DNA of 64,000 bases from Solirubrobacterales bacterium (GTDB lineage: Bacteria > Actinomycetota > Thermoleophilia > Solirubrobacterales > Solirubrobacteraceae), in assembly GCA_003138355.1 (NCBI GenBank), contig PLFX01000052.1, positions 1-64,000 on the forward strand, given 5' to 3'. Numbering within the stretch: the first letter of the stretch is position 1; each line of letters opens with the position of its first letter. This document shows positions 29,372 through 38,217 of this stretch, piece after piece. Both the position numbers and the translations under genes were made by a program. The notes under the pieces were generated by a model. It worked only from the letters and a program-made list of their open reading frames with translations, ran no database searches and was not told the origin of the DNA.

Positions 29372-30855
29372 TCGGCGCGCGCAGTCGCCTTCCAGAGTCT
29401 CAGGCTCCCGATCCCGGCGCTGATCCAGGCGCCCGTGGGATCCGGCTCGAGTCGCGTGATCCAAACCAAGTAGTAGCGAAACGCCGTGCGCGGCTCGTCG
29501 AGCGCGATCGCGACCTGCGCGCCGACCTTCCGCGCCGCGCCGAGCTGCCGCCAGCCGAGCGCGGACGGATCGAGGTCGCGGGCGGGCTGGCCGGTCGGCA
29601 GGCGCTGGGCTCCGTAGACCTGAAGGTCGATCCCGGGCGTCGGCGTCGCCAGGACGAGCCGCGCGGCCGCCTCGGGCGCGGCGAGTTCCACGAACAGCCC
29701 GACGCCCGACTTGCGGAGCTTGCCGGCGGCATACTCGCTCGTCCGCCAGGCATCGCCCGGCTTCCCGTCGATCGCCAGCGGCGCACCGAGCGGATCGTCA
29801 GGGCCGCCGGTGCCGAACGGGTTATAGGAGATCGCGTGCGCGCCCTGCAGGGCGACGGGGACATACACGACACCCACTTGGGGCCGCACGCGCTCCGGCG
29901 CGCGGCGATCGCCGTGGATGCCCTCGAGCGCGAACAGCGCGACGGCGACGCCGATCAGCCCGACGACCGCGGCGCCGGCGAGCAGCGAGCCGCGGTGGCG
30001 GACGCGCAGGGGCACGCGGGCGTAGGTGGAGCGCGGGAGCGTGCGCAGCACCGCCTCGGCTTCCCCGCTCGCGCTGCCCGCGCGCGCCGTCTCGATGGCG
30101 AGCGCCCGCTCGAGGTCGGCGATCATCTCGCGGGCATCCGGATAGCGCGGCTCCAGTCGCTTCGCGGTCGCCCGGTCGACGACCGCAGCGAGCGCCGCCG
30201 AAACCTCGGGGCGCAGCCGCTGCACGTCCGGGAGCTGCTCGCGAACATGCCGGGTCGCCACGGCGAGCTGGCTGTCGCCGCGAAACGGCAGTCGCCCGGT
30301 CAGCGCCTCGAACAGCACGACGCCGAGCGAGTAGATGTCGGACTGGCCCGTCACTTCGTGGCCGAGCGCCTGCTCGGGCGAGACGTAGTCGGTCGTGCCG
30401 AGCACGCGGCCGCCTTGGGTCAGCGCGACCTGCTGCGCATACCGCGCGATTCCGAAGTCCGACAGCTTGGCGCTACCGTCGTCGCTCAGCAGAATGTTCT
30501 GGGACTTCACGTCGCGGTGCACGATCCCCTGCTCGTGTGCTGCCGCGAGCGCGCGCGCGACCTCGATCGCGTAGGCGGTTGCTTCGTCGACCGGCAGCCG
30601 TGTGCGCAGCAGCCGCTGTTTGAGCGTCTCGCCCACGACGTACTCGAGCACGATGAACGGCGCACCCGCGTCCTCGCCGTTGTCGAGCACGGTGACGATG
30701 TGCGGGTGCTTCAGTTGCGCGAGGGCGCGCGCCTCGCGCCGAAAGCGCTCAAGCTTGTCGGCGTCGACAGAAGACAGCTGCTTGATCGCGACGCGCCGCT
30801 CGAGCACCTCGTCGAAGGCGAGCCAGACGGTCGCGCTGGCGCCCGACCCGAGCAT
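29368..30855 (-). CDS. Ser/Thr protein kinase with discoidin-like outer domain
   Basis: The kinase domain has RVAIKQL, IVHRDVKSQNIL, LSDFGIARYA and GTTDYVSPEQ, then a linker, one membrane helix (GSLLAGAAVVGLIGVAVALFAL) and an outer domain of about 150 residues with SYNPFGTGGPDDPLG, AIDGKPGDAWRTSEY and GVGLFVELAAPEAA, like the galactose-binding/discoidin fold also seen in MviN-type proteins. The first in-frame start codon after purM is ATG 30855, inside the glycine loop, yet homology clearly extends to about 30885 (GRYRLER). The real start is unresolved. Confidence 0.85.
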   Translation of the reverse strand: MLGSGASATVWLAFDEVLERRVAIKQLSSVDADKLERFRREARALAQLKHPHIVTVLDNGEDAGAPFIVLEYVVGETLKQRLLRTRLPVDEATAYAIEVARALAAAHEQGIVHRDVKSQNILLSDDGSAKLSDFGIARYAQQVALTQGGRVLGTTDYVSPEQALGHEVTGQSDIYSLGVVLFEALTGRLPFRGDSQLAVATRHVREQLPDVQRLRPEVSAALAAVVDRATAKRLEPRYPDAREMIADLERALAIETARAGSASGEAEAVLRTLPRSTYARVPLRVRHRGSLLAGAAVVGLIGVAVALFALEGIHGDRRAPERVRPQVGVVYVPVALQGAHAISYNPFGTGGPDDPLGAPLAIDGKPGDAWRTSEYAAGKLRKSGVGLFVELAAPEAAARLVLATPTPGIDLQVYGAQRLPTGQPARDLDPSALGWRQLGAARKVGAQVAIALDEPRTAFRYYLVWITRLEPDPTGAWISAGIGSLRLWKATARAD

Positions 30856-30889
30856 ACGCTCGAGGCGGTAGCGCCCGGCGAGCGATTGG

Positions 30890-31885
30890 CTAGAGAGCGA
30901 TGCCGTGGTGCGGGACCGTGATCGCTCCCGCGCGATCGGTGACCTGGCCGATCTGACGGGAGCCCTCGTGGTGGCGGGCGAGCTGCTCGACGGCGCGCTC
31001 CGAGTCGGCGGCGGGAACGACAGCGATGAAGCCGCAGCCCATGTTGAACACCTGGTAGGCCTCGGCGGGCGCGAGCCCGCCCTGCTCGCAGACGAGTGCG
31101 CAGATCGGCGGCACCGGCAAGGGCGCATCGATCTCGAAGCCGACGGTTTCGCTCAGCCGTCGAAGGTTGAGCAGGCCGTCGCCGGTGATGTGGGCGAGCC
31201 CGTGGACCTCGACCTCGCTACGCAGCAGCTCGAGAATCGCCGCCACGTAGATCACCGTGGGCGCGAGCAGCTCGTCGGTGTGCTCGAGCGCGAGTTCGCC
31301 GAGGATCCCGCGCACGAGCGTGTAGCCGTTGGAGTGAAAGCCGCTCGATGGCAGTCCGATCAACGCGTCGCCGGGCCGGATCGCCGTGCCGGTCACGACA
31401 GCGTCGAGCGCCACGGTCCCGACCGCCGCGCCCGAAAGCTCGAGTCCGTGGACTTGCTCGGGCAGGATGGCGAGCTCGCCGCCGGGGATCTCGATTCCCG
31501 CGAGCTCGGCGCCGCGCGCCAGGCCGATCCCCACCTGCTCGAGCGCGGCGGCGTTCGCGCGTGGGACGGCGATGTAGTCGAGCATCGCGATTGGCTCAGC
31601 GCCGACGCAGACGATGTCGTTGACGTTCATTGCGACGCAGTCGATCCCGACCGTGGCGAGCTTTCCGGCCTGCTCGGCGATCATCAGCTTCGAGCCCACC
31701 CCGTCGGTCGACAGCGCGAGCCCGAGTCCCGGCGCGATCTCGAGCACGCTCGCGTAGTGGCCGGAGCGCAGTCGCGAGCGCGACGGCCGGCCAAGCCGGG
31801 CGCGCCCCAGGGCGCCAACGAGCGCTGCGATCCCGCGGCCGGCCTCGCCTGTGTCCACTCCTGCTGCGGCGTAGGAGTCGATCAT
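30890..31885 (-). CDS. purM: Phosphoribosylformylglycinamidine cyclo-ligase (AIR synthetase)
   Basis: 331 residues. It makes 5-aminoimidazole ribonucleotide in purine synthesis. Motifs: STDGVGSKLMIAEQ, NVNDIVCVGAEPIAMLDYIA, GGELAILPEQ and LPSSGFHSNGYTLVR, GLAHITGDGLLNLRRL and FNMGCGFIAVV. The ATG at 31885 overlaps the uppP stop (ATGA). Its place among envelope genes instead of beside purF or purN is unusual. Confidence 0.95.
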   Translation of the reverse strand: MIDSYAAAGVDTGEAGRGIAALVGALGRARLGRPSRSRLRSGHYASVLEIAPGLGLALSTDGVGSKLMIAEQAGKLATVGIDCVAMNVNDIVCVGAEPIAMLDYIAVPRANAAALEQVGIGLARGAELAGIEIPGGELAILPEQVHGLELSGAAVGTVALDAVVTGTAIRPGDALIGLPSSGFHSNGYTLVRGILGELALEHTDELLAPTVIYVAAILELLRSEVEVHGLAHITGDGLLNLRRLSETVGFEIDAPLPVPPICALVCEQGGLAPAEAYQVFNMGCGFIAVVPAADSERAVEQLARHHEGSRQIGQVTDRAGAITVPHHGIAL

Positions 31886-32664
31886 CGCGGCGGATTGTCG
31901 CGCAGCCGGCGGAACGTCACACCTGCGAGTGCAGCTCGGTAGGCGGCGTAGGGCAGCAGCGACCGCGCTTTCAGGGCGCCGCTCGCGGCAGTCGCGACCC
32001 CCGAGGCCAGCGCTCCGGCCGCCAGCGTTCGCAACTCGCGCCCCTCGACGCCCCGCAGCTCGCGCGCTTTCCACAGCACTGCACCGGCCGTGACGGGCAA
32101 TCCCACGGCCCTGGCCAGGCGGTCCGCATCCTGAGGATGGAACCCCCGCGCGCGTGCGACGGTTCGCGCCGCGCCGCTGCGCGAGACACCAGGCGCCAGT
32201 GCGACCGCCTGCGCCACGCCCAGCAATAGGCCGTCGAGCACGCCAGCGTCTTCCAGGCGCCGCTCGTGGCTGCCGATCCGGTCCGCGATCGCCATCGCCA
32301 CACCGCCGCCAAGGAGCCCGGTCGCGACCTGTGCGGGCTTTCCGAGCCGCCGCTCAATCGCCTCCTGCCCGAGCACTCCGGCGAGCGCTGCCGGCAGGAC
32401 CGCCGGCAAGACGACCCGCGCGAGCCGGCCGCCGCCGTAGGCCGCCCCGAGCTCGCCGCGCGCGATGATTACGAGCCCGACCAGCGAGCCGGCGTGCAGC
32501 GCAACTTCGAAGCGCTTGCGCAGCGCCGGGTCGAGCGTCTCCCAGCCCCAGCCGCGCAGCCACGGCACGAGCGAGGTGTGCCCCGACGATGAGACGGGAA
32601 GGGCCTCTGCGGGGCCGTGCAGCAGCCCGAGCGCGACGGCGCGCTCGAGCGGGAGCTCGCTCAC
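31882..32664 (-). CDS. uppP: Undecaprenyl-diphosphatase UppP (BacA)
   Basis: 260 residues, polytopic. It recycles the lipid carrier for wall and polysaccharide synthesis; extra copies give bacitracin resistance. The two active-site loops are visible: LLHGPAEALPVSSSGHTSL and LAPGVSRSGAARTVA. GTG start overlaps the DedA stop (GTGA). Fits with the neighbouring wall and polysaccharide genes. Confidence 0.94.
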   Translation of the reverse strand: MSELPLERAVALGLLHGPAEALPVSSSGHTSLVPWLRGWGWETLDPALRKRFEVALHAGSLVGLVIIARGELGAAYGGGRLARVVLPAVLPAALAGVLGQEAIERRLGKPAQVATGLLGGGVAMAIADRIGSHERRLEDAGVLDGLLLGVAQAVALAPGVSRSGAARTVARARGFHPQDADRLARAVGLPVTAGAVLWKARELRGVEGRELRTLAAGALASGVATAASGALKARSLLPYAAYRAALAGVTFRRLRDNPPR

Positions 32665-33296
32665 TCGGCCGTTTGCTGACGCGGCGCGTACCGCCACCGG
32701 TAAACGAGATACCCGACGATCGCCACGACCAGCGCAAGACCGACGTAGTCGACGTAGTGCAGGTGGTTCTGGACGGAGTGGTAGCTCGGCCCGAGCTCGT
32801 ACCCGAGTAGCCCCCAAGCCGCCATCCACGGCAGGCCGCCGAGCAGGCTCAGGAGCAGGAACCTCGCGTATGGCATCCGCGCCGCGCCGGCCGGGAACGA
32901 GGTGTACGCGCGAACGAGTGGCAGGACTCGCGAGATCGGGACCGCCGTCGCGCCGTAGCGCGCGAACCAGTGTTCCGCGCGCGCCAGCCGCTCGGGCGTG
33001 ATGTGGACTTTGGCGCCGTGGCGGGCGACCAGCTCGATCATGCCGAAGTAGCCGATCGCGTAGGCGATCGTTGCCCCGGTGAGGTCGGCGGCGACGCCGA
33101 CGATGATGATCTCGGGCACCGAGAAGTGGCCCTTGTAGGTGTCGTAGCCGGCAAACAGCATCACGGCCTCCGAGGAGATCGGGATCCCGCACGACGCGGC
33201 CAGCAGCAGCACGAACATGCCCGGCATGCCGAGCGTGGTGATGACGTGCGTGACGAAGCTGACAAGCGAGCTCGTCACTGACGCGATCTCGAACAA
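32661..33296 (-). CDS. DedA family membrane protein
   Basis: About 211 residues. DedA proteins are lipid scramblase or flippase-like, some of them moving undecaprenyl phosphate, which would suit a gene coupled to uppP. Motifs: MFVLLLAASCGIPISSEAVM, DLTGATIAYAIGYFG, HWFARYGATAVPISRVLPLVRAYTSFPAG (in parts) and GLPWMAAWGLLGYELG. I take the TTG at 33296 because TACCCT (minus, 33306-33311) lies 9 nt before it; a GTG at 33278 is the alternative. Confidence 0.9.
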   Translation of the reverse strand: MFEIASVTSSLVSFVTHVITTLGMPGMFVLLLAASCGIPISSEAVMLFAGYDTYKGHFSVPEIIIVGVAADLTGATIAYAIGYFGMIELVARHGAKVHITPERLARAEHWFARYGATAVPISRVLPLVRAYTSFPAGAARMPYARFLLLSLLGGLPWMAAWGLLGYELGPSYHSVQNHLHYVDYVGLALVVAIVGYLVYRWRYAPRQQTAE

Positions 33297-33305
33297 GCCT
33301 CGGGA

Positions 33306-33315
33306 AGGGTAGCGT
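33306..33315. promoter_or_regulatory. Overlapping divergent -10 elements
   Basis: AGGGTAGCGT. On the minus strand TACCCT (33306-33311) precedes the DedA TTG by 9 nt; on the plus strand TAGCGT (33310-33315) precedes the DUF354 ATG by 9 nt. They share two bases, so the two promoters should compete. No -35 is clear. Confidence 0.4.
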
Positions 33316-33324
33316 GGTGCGCTT

Positions 33325-34320
33325 ATGCGAGTTTGGGTCGACCTGACCAACAGCCCCCACCCGCTCGTCCTGCGGCCAATCGTCGAACGGCTGCGCGAGC
33401 GCGGCGACGAGGTGACCGTGACGGCGCGCGATTTCGCGCAGACCGTCGAGCTTGCGAACGCCCTCAGCCTCGAGCCCACCGTGATCGGCCACCACCGCGG
33501 CGCGCGCCTCGCGAACAAGGCGCTCGGCCTCGCGTCGCGCTCGCTCGCACTCGCACGGTGGGCGCGCGGCCGGCGCTTCGAGCGCGCAATCGGCCACGGC
33601 TCGAACGACATCACGCTCGCCGCGGCCCTCCTGCGGATCCCGGCCGCAACGATGTTCGACTACGAGTGGGCGACGGTCCAGCACTCCGTCAATTGCCGCC
33701 TCGCGGAGGCAGTGGTCGTCCCCGACGCGATCCCGCCGCAGCGCCTGTACCGCTACGGCGCCAAGGGCAAGATCCGCTCCTACCCCGGCCTCAAGGAGGA
33801 GTACTACCTCGCCGACTTCGAGCCGTCAGGCGCCGTCCTCGACGAGCTCGGCCTCGACGCCGCGCAACCGATCGTCGTCGTGCGCACGCCCCCCGACGTC
33901 TCGCTCTACCACCGCTTCGCGAATGACCTCTTTGCGAGCGTCCTCGACCGCCTGCGCGGCACGCAGTCCGTCGTTCTGCCGCGCACCCCGGACCAGCGCG
34001 CAGAGCTGCTCGCGGCGGGGGGCTTCATCGTCCCCGATCGGGCGATCGACGCCCAGTCGCTGATCGCCCACGCGGACCTCGTGATCAGCGCCGGCGGCAC
34101 GATGAACCGCGAGGCCGTGGCGCTCGGCACGCCGGTCTTCACCACGTTCGAAGGGCGCGTCGGCGCCGTTGACGAGCAGCTGATCGCAGCGGGCCGCATG
34201 CGCAAGCTGAGCTCGCCCGCCGAGATCGAGGTCGCGAAGCGAGTTGCGCCCGCGGTCGAGCGAACTCGCCGGGACCCGCAGCTCCTTGTGGACCTGTTGC
34301 TGGGGGACCTTGCCGCGTGA
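33325..34320 (+). CDS. DUF354 family protein (glycosyltransferase-like)
   Basis: 331 residues. Start VWVDLTNSPHPLVLRPIVERL is the DUF354 hallmark; later GHGSNDITLAAALLRIPAATMFDYEW and ISAGGTMNREAVALGTPVFTTF, the last resembling the nucleotide-sugar site of GT-B enzymes such as MurG or UDP-GlcNAc 2-epimerase. The exact reaction is unknown. It opens the polysaccharide region. Confidence 0.85.
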   Translation: MRVWVDLTNSPHPLVLRPIVERLRERGDEVTVTARDFAQTVELANALSLEPTVIGHHRGARLANKALGLASRSLALARWARGRRFERAIGHGSNDITLAAALLRIPAATMFDYEWATVQHSVNCRLAEAVVVPDAIPPQRLYRYGAKGKIRSYPGLKEEYYLADFEPSGAVLDELGLDAAQPIVVVRTPPDVSLYHRFANDLFASVLDRLRGTQSVVLPRTPDQRAELLAAGGFIVPDRAIDAQSLIAHADLVISAGGTMNREAVALGTPVFTTFEGRVGAVDEQLIAAGRMRKLSSPAEIEVAKRVAPAVERTRRDPQLLVDLLLGDLAA

Positions 34321-34737
34321 CCGCGGGAGTGAGGCTTAGCGTGCTGGGCAGGTGTCCTCGCTGACCGAAACCGCCACGTCGAGCGTTGGCGCGCATAGGG
34401 GCGTGAAGTCTGAGTCCAGCGCTGGGATGAGCTTGGCCCGGCCAGGGCGCTTGGCAGCGCCGCCGGGTGTCGTCTGGCTCGCGGTGCGACCTGCGCTTTG
34501 TCGTCGTCGCCGACGCGCTCGTCGTCGCGTTCGTGTTCATCGACGTTCCCGGACGTGCCTACTACCAACGACGACAACGGCAGCCAGCTGTGGACCTGCA
34601 CGGGCCCGGCCGGTCCCTGGTCATCCTTCTGGCGCTCCGTCGAGAACTACGGCTGACGGCCGCTGGCCACCAACACGCGTCCTCGACTTCAGGCGAACGT
34701 ACGACGGGTCCCACAGCCGCCCTACACTGTGCCCTTG
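34321..34737. other. Gap with possible gene remnant
   Basis: About 415 bp with no convincing intact gene. One frame near 34561-34662 ends TNDDNGSQLWTCTG...WRSVENYG and a stop, which reads like the C-terminus of a secreted protein but has no start or upstream body; it may be a decayed gene. TACACT at 34723-34728 is a likely -10 for the next gene. Confidence 0.4.
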
Positions 34738-36651
34738 ATGGGCCGGCGGCTTCGTTCGGCGACGTTCCCGAATCTGCGCCATTCGCTGCCGCAAATGGTG
34801 GCCGACGCGGGATTGATCGCCCTCGCGTACTGGCTCGGCTACCTGTTCCGGCTTGACACGCTGAGCGGGCGCCACGCCTCGGCGACCTACAAGTACGGCG
34901 AGCTCTTCGACCGAACGCTGCCGTGGCTCGTCGGCGGCAGCGTGCTGCTGCTCGCGCTCGGCGGCGTTTACCAGCGGCGCTGGCGTTACACGACGCAGCG
35001 CGACCTGGAACGGCTGCTGCGACTGCTGGTTCTGGACACGATCCTCTTGGTAGCCGGAGTCGCGCTTGTCCAGCCGTACGGATCGCTGAATCCGCCGCAC
35101 GGCACGGTGTTGCTCTACTTCCTGCTCTCGCTCGTCTTCCTCGCGGGGATCCGGCTGTTTGCCCGATCGGTCCACGACGGCCGCCTACGCGGCTTCCGTG
35201 CGCGCCGCGATGCGCGGACGGTGTTGATCGTCGGCGCCGGTGACGGCGGGCAGCTCGTCTTGCGCGAGCTGCTGCGCAACGCGCAGCTCGGGCTGAGCCC
35301 CGTCGGGTTCGTCGACGACGACCCGCGCAAGCAACGGCTGCGCATCGGTGGCGGCTTGCGCGTGCGCGGAACGACCACGGAGCTCCCGCGCGTGCTCGAC
35401 GAGCTCGAGCCAGACGAGGTGATCATCGCGATCCCCTCCGCCCCGGGCGTCCTGCGGATGCGCGTCGTCACGGCTTGCCGCGAGCGCGGCATCCCGGTGC
35501 GTACGCTGCCGACCGTCTTCGAGCTGTTACGCGGCGGCATCGACCTGACGCGCCAGGTGCGCGAGGTCCAGGTCGAGGACGTGCTCGGACGCGAGCCGGT
35601 GCTCATGGAGCTCGAGCGCGTCGGTGCCTACCTGGCCGGCAAGGTCGTGCTCGTTACGGGCGCTGGAGGATCGATCGGCTCCGAGCTCTGCCGCCAGATC
35701 ACGCGCGTCGCGCCCCGGCGGATCGTCCTCGTCGACCACGCCGAGGACAACATCTTCGCGATTCAGCGGGAGCTGCTCGAGGATCGCCACGTGCATCCTG
35801 ATCTACTCGTGCCGGTGCTGGCCGACGTCAAGGAGGAGGAGCGCCTACGCGAGGTGTTCGCCGAGCAGCGCCCGCAGTTCGTCTTCCACGCGGCCGCCTA
35901 TAAGCACGTCGGTCTGCTGGAGTCCAATCCGGTCGAGGCGATTCATAACAATGCGATCGGTACGCGCGTCGTCGCCTCGGTTGCGGGCGACCTTGGTGCC
36001 GAGGCGTTCGTCCTCATCTCGACCGACAAGGCGGTCTCGCCACAGACGGTCATGGGCGCGTCGAAGGCGCTCGCGGAGTGTGCCGTCGAGATGGCCCAGC
36101 GCCGCTTCCCCGCGACGCGGTTCATGGCCGTTCGTTTCGGCAACGTGCTCGGCTCTTCCGGCAGCGTCGTGCCGATCTTTCGCCGGCAGATCGCAGCCGG
36201 GGGCCCGGTGACGGTGACCGACGAGCGGATGACGCGCTTCTTCATGACGATCCCGGAGGCCGTGCAGCTCGTGATCCGCTCAGGCTCGCTCGGCGCGGGA
36301 GGCGAGCTGTTCGTGCTCGACATGGGGGAGCCCGTGTCGATCATGGCGCTCGCGCGCCAGATGATCGAGCTCTCGGGCCTCGCGCCGGAGCGCGACATCG
36401 CGATCGACATCATCGGCGCTCGGCCGGGTGAGAAGCTCCACGAGGACCTCTTCAACCCGTTTGAGCGTCGCCAGCTGACGCCGGCGGAGAGGATCTGGAT
36501 CGCGCAGCGCGACCCGCTGGCAAGCGAGCACGTCGAGGCGATGTTCGAGGAGATTTCACTGCTCGTGCTCGAGGGCGATGTGGCGGGCGTCGCGGCCAAG
36601 GTGGCGCAGCTGATCTCGGTGCGTGGACAACCCCTCAGCGTCGAGCCTTAG
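34738..36651 (+). CDS. Membrane polysaccharide NDP-sugar epimerase/4,6-dehydratase (CapD/WbpM type)
   Basis: About 637 residues. N-terminal membrane segments (ADAGLIALAYWLGYLF, WLVGGSVLLLALGGVY, TVLLYFLLSLVFLAGI), a CoA-binding-like Rossmann domain (VLIVGAGDGGQLVL), and a C-terminal SDR domain (VLVTGAGGSIGSELCRQ, HAAAYKHVGLLE, ISTDKAVSPQTVMGASKA). Such enzymes convert UDP-GlcNAc to 4-keto-6-deoxy sugars for surface glycans. In the SDR active site the usual YxxxK is replaced by MGASKA, as in WbpM-like proteins. TACACT 9 nt before the ATG (6 nt before TTG 34735) suggests a leaderless transcript. Confidence 0.92.
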   Translation: MGRRLRSATFPNLRHSLPQMVADAGLIALAYWLGYLFRLDTLSGRHASATYKYGELFDRTLPWLVGGSVLLLALGGVYQRRWRYTTQRDLERLLRLLVLDTILLVAGVALVQPYGSLNPPHGTVLLYFLLSLVFLAGIRLFARSVHDGRLRGFRARRDARTVLIVGAGDGGQLVLRELLRNAQLGLSPVGFVDDDPRKQRLRIGGGLRVRGTTTELPRVLDELEPDEVIIAIPSAPGVLRMRVVTACRERGIPVRTLPTVFELLRGGIDLTRQVREVQVEDVLGREPVLMELERVGAYLAGKVVLVTGAGGSIGSELCRQITRVAPRRIVLVDHAEDNIFAIQRELLEDRHVHPDLLVPVLADVKEEERLREVFAEQRPQFVFHAAAYKHVGLLESNPVEAIHNNAIGTRVVASVAGDLGAEAFVLISTDKAVSPQTVMGASKALAECAVEMAQRRFPATRFMAVRFGNVLGSSGSVVPIFRRQIAAGGPVTVTDERMTRFFMTIPEAVQLVIRSGSLGAGGELFVLDMGEPVSIMALARQMIELSGLAPERDIAIDIIGARPGEKLHEDLFNPFERRQLTPAERIWIAQRDPLASEHVEAMFEEISLLVLEGDVAGVAAKVAQLISVRGQPLSVEP

Positions 36652-36663
36652 ACTGCGCCGCCA

Positions 36664-38217
36664 ATGACTTTGCTAGCGCTCTCGATCAACGGCGGGATCA
36701 AGACGATCGGTGCGTACGCGGGGCTCGCCGCGGTGATCGCACTCGCGCTGCTCGCGCTGCTCTACTTCTCGCAGGCCCGAGAACTGAAGCGACTGAGCGA
36801 ATGGGCCGAGCGCGAGAGCGCGCGCCGCCAGGCTGCACCCGCCCCGCAGGGCGTCCAGCCGCCGCGGCCGGCACCCGCCGCCCCACCCCCGGCTCCGGTC
36901 GTCATGGCGCCGGTGCCGGCCGGCCCGGGAGCGCCGGTGGTGACGAGCGTCGAGGGCGTCCGTCGCGTGCCGATCCCGACCGGCGCTGCGGAGGAGATGT
37001 CCCCAGCGCCGCCCGTAGTCGCCGCGCCGCCGGACGCGACGACGCTGAGCGGCGAGGTCGCAGCGCCCGCGGAGACAGACGTCGTGGCGCCGGCGGAGGC
37101 GACGGCAACCGGGGACGCGTCAGGCGCAGAGGCGCCGCCGGTGCCGCCGTTCCCGCCGGCTCCCACGCCGGCGGGGTGGCTGGGCGTCGAGACGACGCAG
37201 CCCCCGCTTCCCCCCGCGCCGGCGGCGCAGCCGCTACCGCGGCTGATCGCCGAAGCGGTGCCCGGCCAGCCCGCCGGAACAACGCACGAGATTGGCGCGG
37301 GGCTCTTGATCGGGCGCGGCAAGGTGGCGTCGCTGCGCCTGAGCGACCCGCTCGCCTCCGCTCGACACGCGCGTATTTCAAAGCAAGGCGACCGGTTCAT
37401 GCTCGAGGACCTCGGGTCCACCAACGGTACGTTCGTCAACGGGGTGCTGATAAGCGCGCCGACGCAGCTCGGCGAGCGCGACAGGATCCGCCTCGGTGAG
37501 AGCGAGTTCACCTTCGCGCTCGCGCCCGGCACGCCCGAGCCGAACGGCAGCACGGGGCAGGTTCGGCCCGCGGCTGTCCCGCTGCTTGCGGCGGCCGCAC
37601 CCGAGCGCGAGGTCGAGCTGCCGTTCGAGGAGCCGCCGCCGCCGGCGGCGCACCGCCACCTTCGGTTGCCTTTCTCGCACGACGAGGTGCCTTCGACGCA
37701 GGCGGGCCTACCGCCGGCGCCCGACCCTGAACGCCCGGCGGGACGTGGACGCTGGCTCGCTGTCCTCGCCATCGTCCTCGGTCTCGCCGCCGTCGCGTTT
37801 GCGGTGGTGGAGCTCGCGCCCGGCAACGGTCCCAAGAAGCCCGCACAGCACGCGACGACGCCGCCGGCGAGCTCGGGCGCGACCGCGACGACGACGCAGA
37901 AGCGGAGCTCGACGAGCGGGCCCGCTCCCTCCACGGTGACGGTTGCCGTCTTCAACGCTGCGGGCCGGTCGGGCCTCGCGGGGACCGTTTCGTCGAAGCT
38001 CGCAGGCGACGGCTACGCGAAAGGCGCGGTCGCGAACGCCGCGGCGCAGAGCACCACGACCGTTGGCTACGGCACCGGCGAGCGAGCCGCGGCGCTCGAG
38101 GTCGCGCGTTCCCTCGGCCTTCCGGCTTCGGACGTTGCGCCGATGACGAGCACGGCCGCCGGAGCCGCCGGCGGCGCCGAGGTCGCGGTCACGCTTGGGG
38201 CGAGCTACGGCGGCTGA
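36664..38217 (+). CDS. FHA and LytR C-terminal domain membrane protein
   Basis: 517 residues with an uncommon layout: membrane helix (GLAAVIALALLALLYF), a long Pro/Ala-rich linker, an FHA domain at about 195-285 (LLIGRGKVASLRLSDPLASA, RHARI, DLGSTNGTFVNG), another linker, a second membrane helix (WLAVLAIVLGLAAVAFAVV, about 362-384), and a LytR_C domain at about 425-517 (VTVAVFNAAGRSGLAGTVSSKL). The FHA part would face the cytoplasm only if both helices cross, placing LytR_C inside or outside accordingly. It may link kinase signalling to glycan attachment; that is inference. Confidence 0.85.
   Translation: MTLLALSINGGIKTIGAYAGLAAVIALALLALLYFSQARELKRLSEWAERESARRQAAPAPQGVQPPRPAPAAPPPAPVVMAPVPAGPGAPVVTSVEGVRRVPIPTGAAEEMSPAPPVVAAPPDATTLSGEVAAPAETDVVAPAEATATGDASGAEAPPVPPFPPAPTPAGWLGVETTQPPLPPAPAAQPLPRLIAEAVPGQPAGTTHEIGAGLLIGRGKVASLRLSDPLASARHARISKQGDRFMLEDLGSTNGTFVNGVLISAPTQLGERDRIRLGESEFTFALAPGTPEPNGSTGQVRPAAVPLLAAAAPEREVELPFEEPPPPAAHRHLRLPFSHDEVPSTQAGLPPAPDPERPAGRGRWLAVLAIVLGLAAVAFAVVELAPGNGPKKPAQHATTPPASSGATATTTQKRSSTSGPAPSTVTVAVFNAAGRSGLAGTVSSKLAGDGYAKGAVANAAAQSTTTVGYGTGERAAALEVARSLGLPASDVAPMTSTAAGAAGGAEVAVTLGASYGG

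Noticed and set aside
31882-33684. 600-codon minus-strand frame covering uppP and more
   Set aside because: Only the last 260 codons match UppP; the rest is a shadow of the DedA and DUF354 genes.
34352-34738. Plus-strand 128-codon frame in the gap before the dehydratase gene
   Set aside because: Arg-rich, no domain, no ribosome site; I treat the gap as noncoding with a possible remnant.
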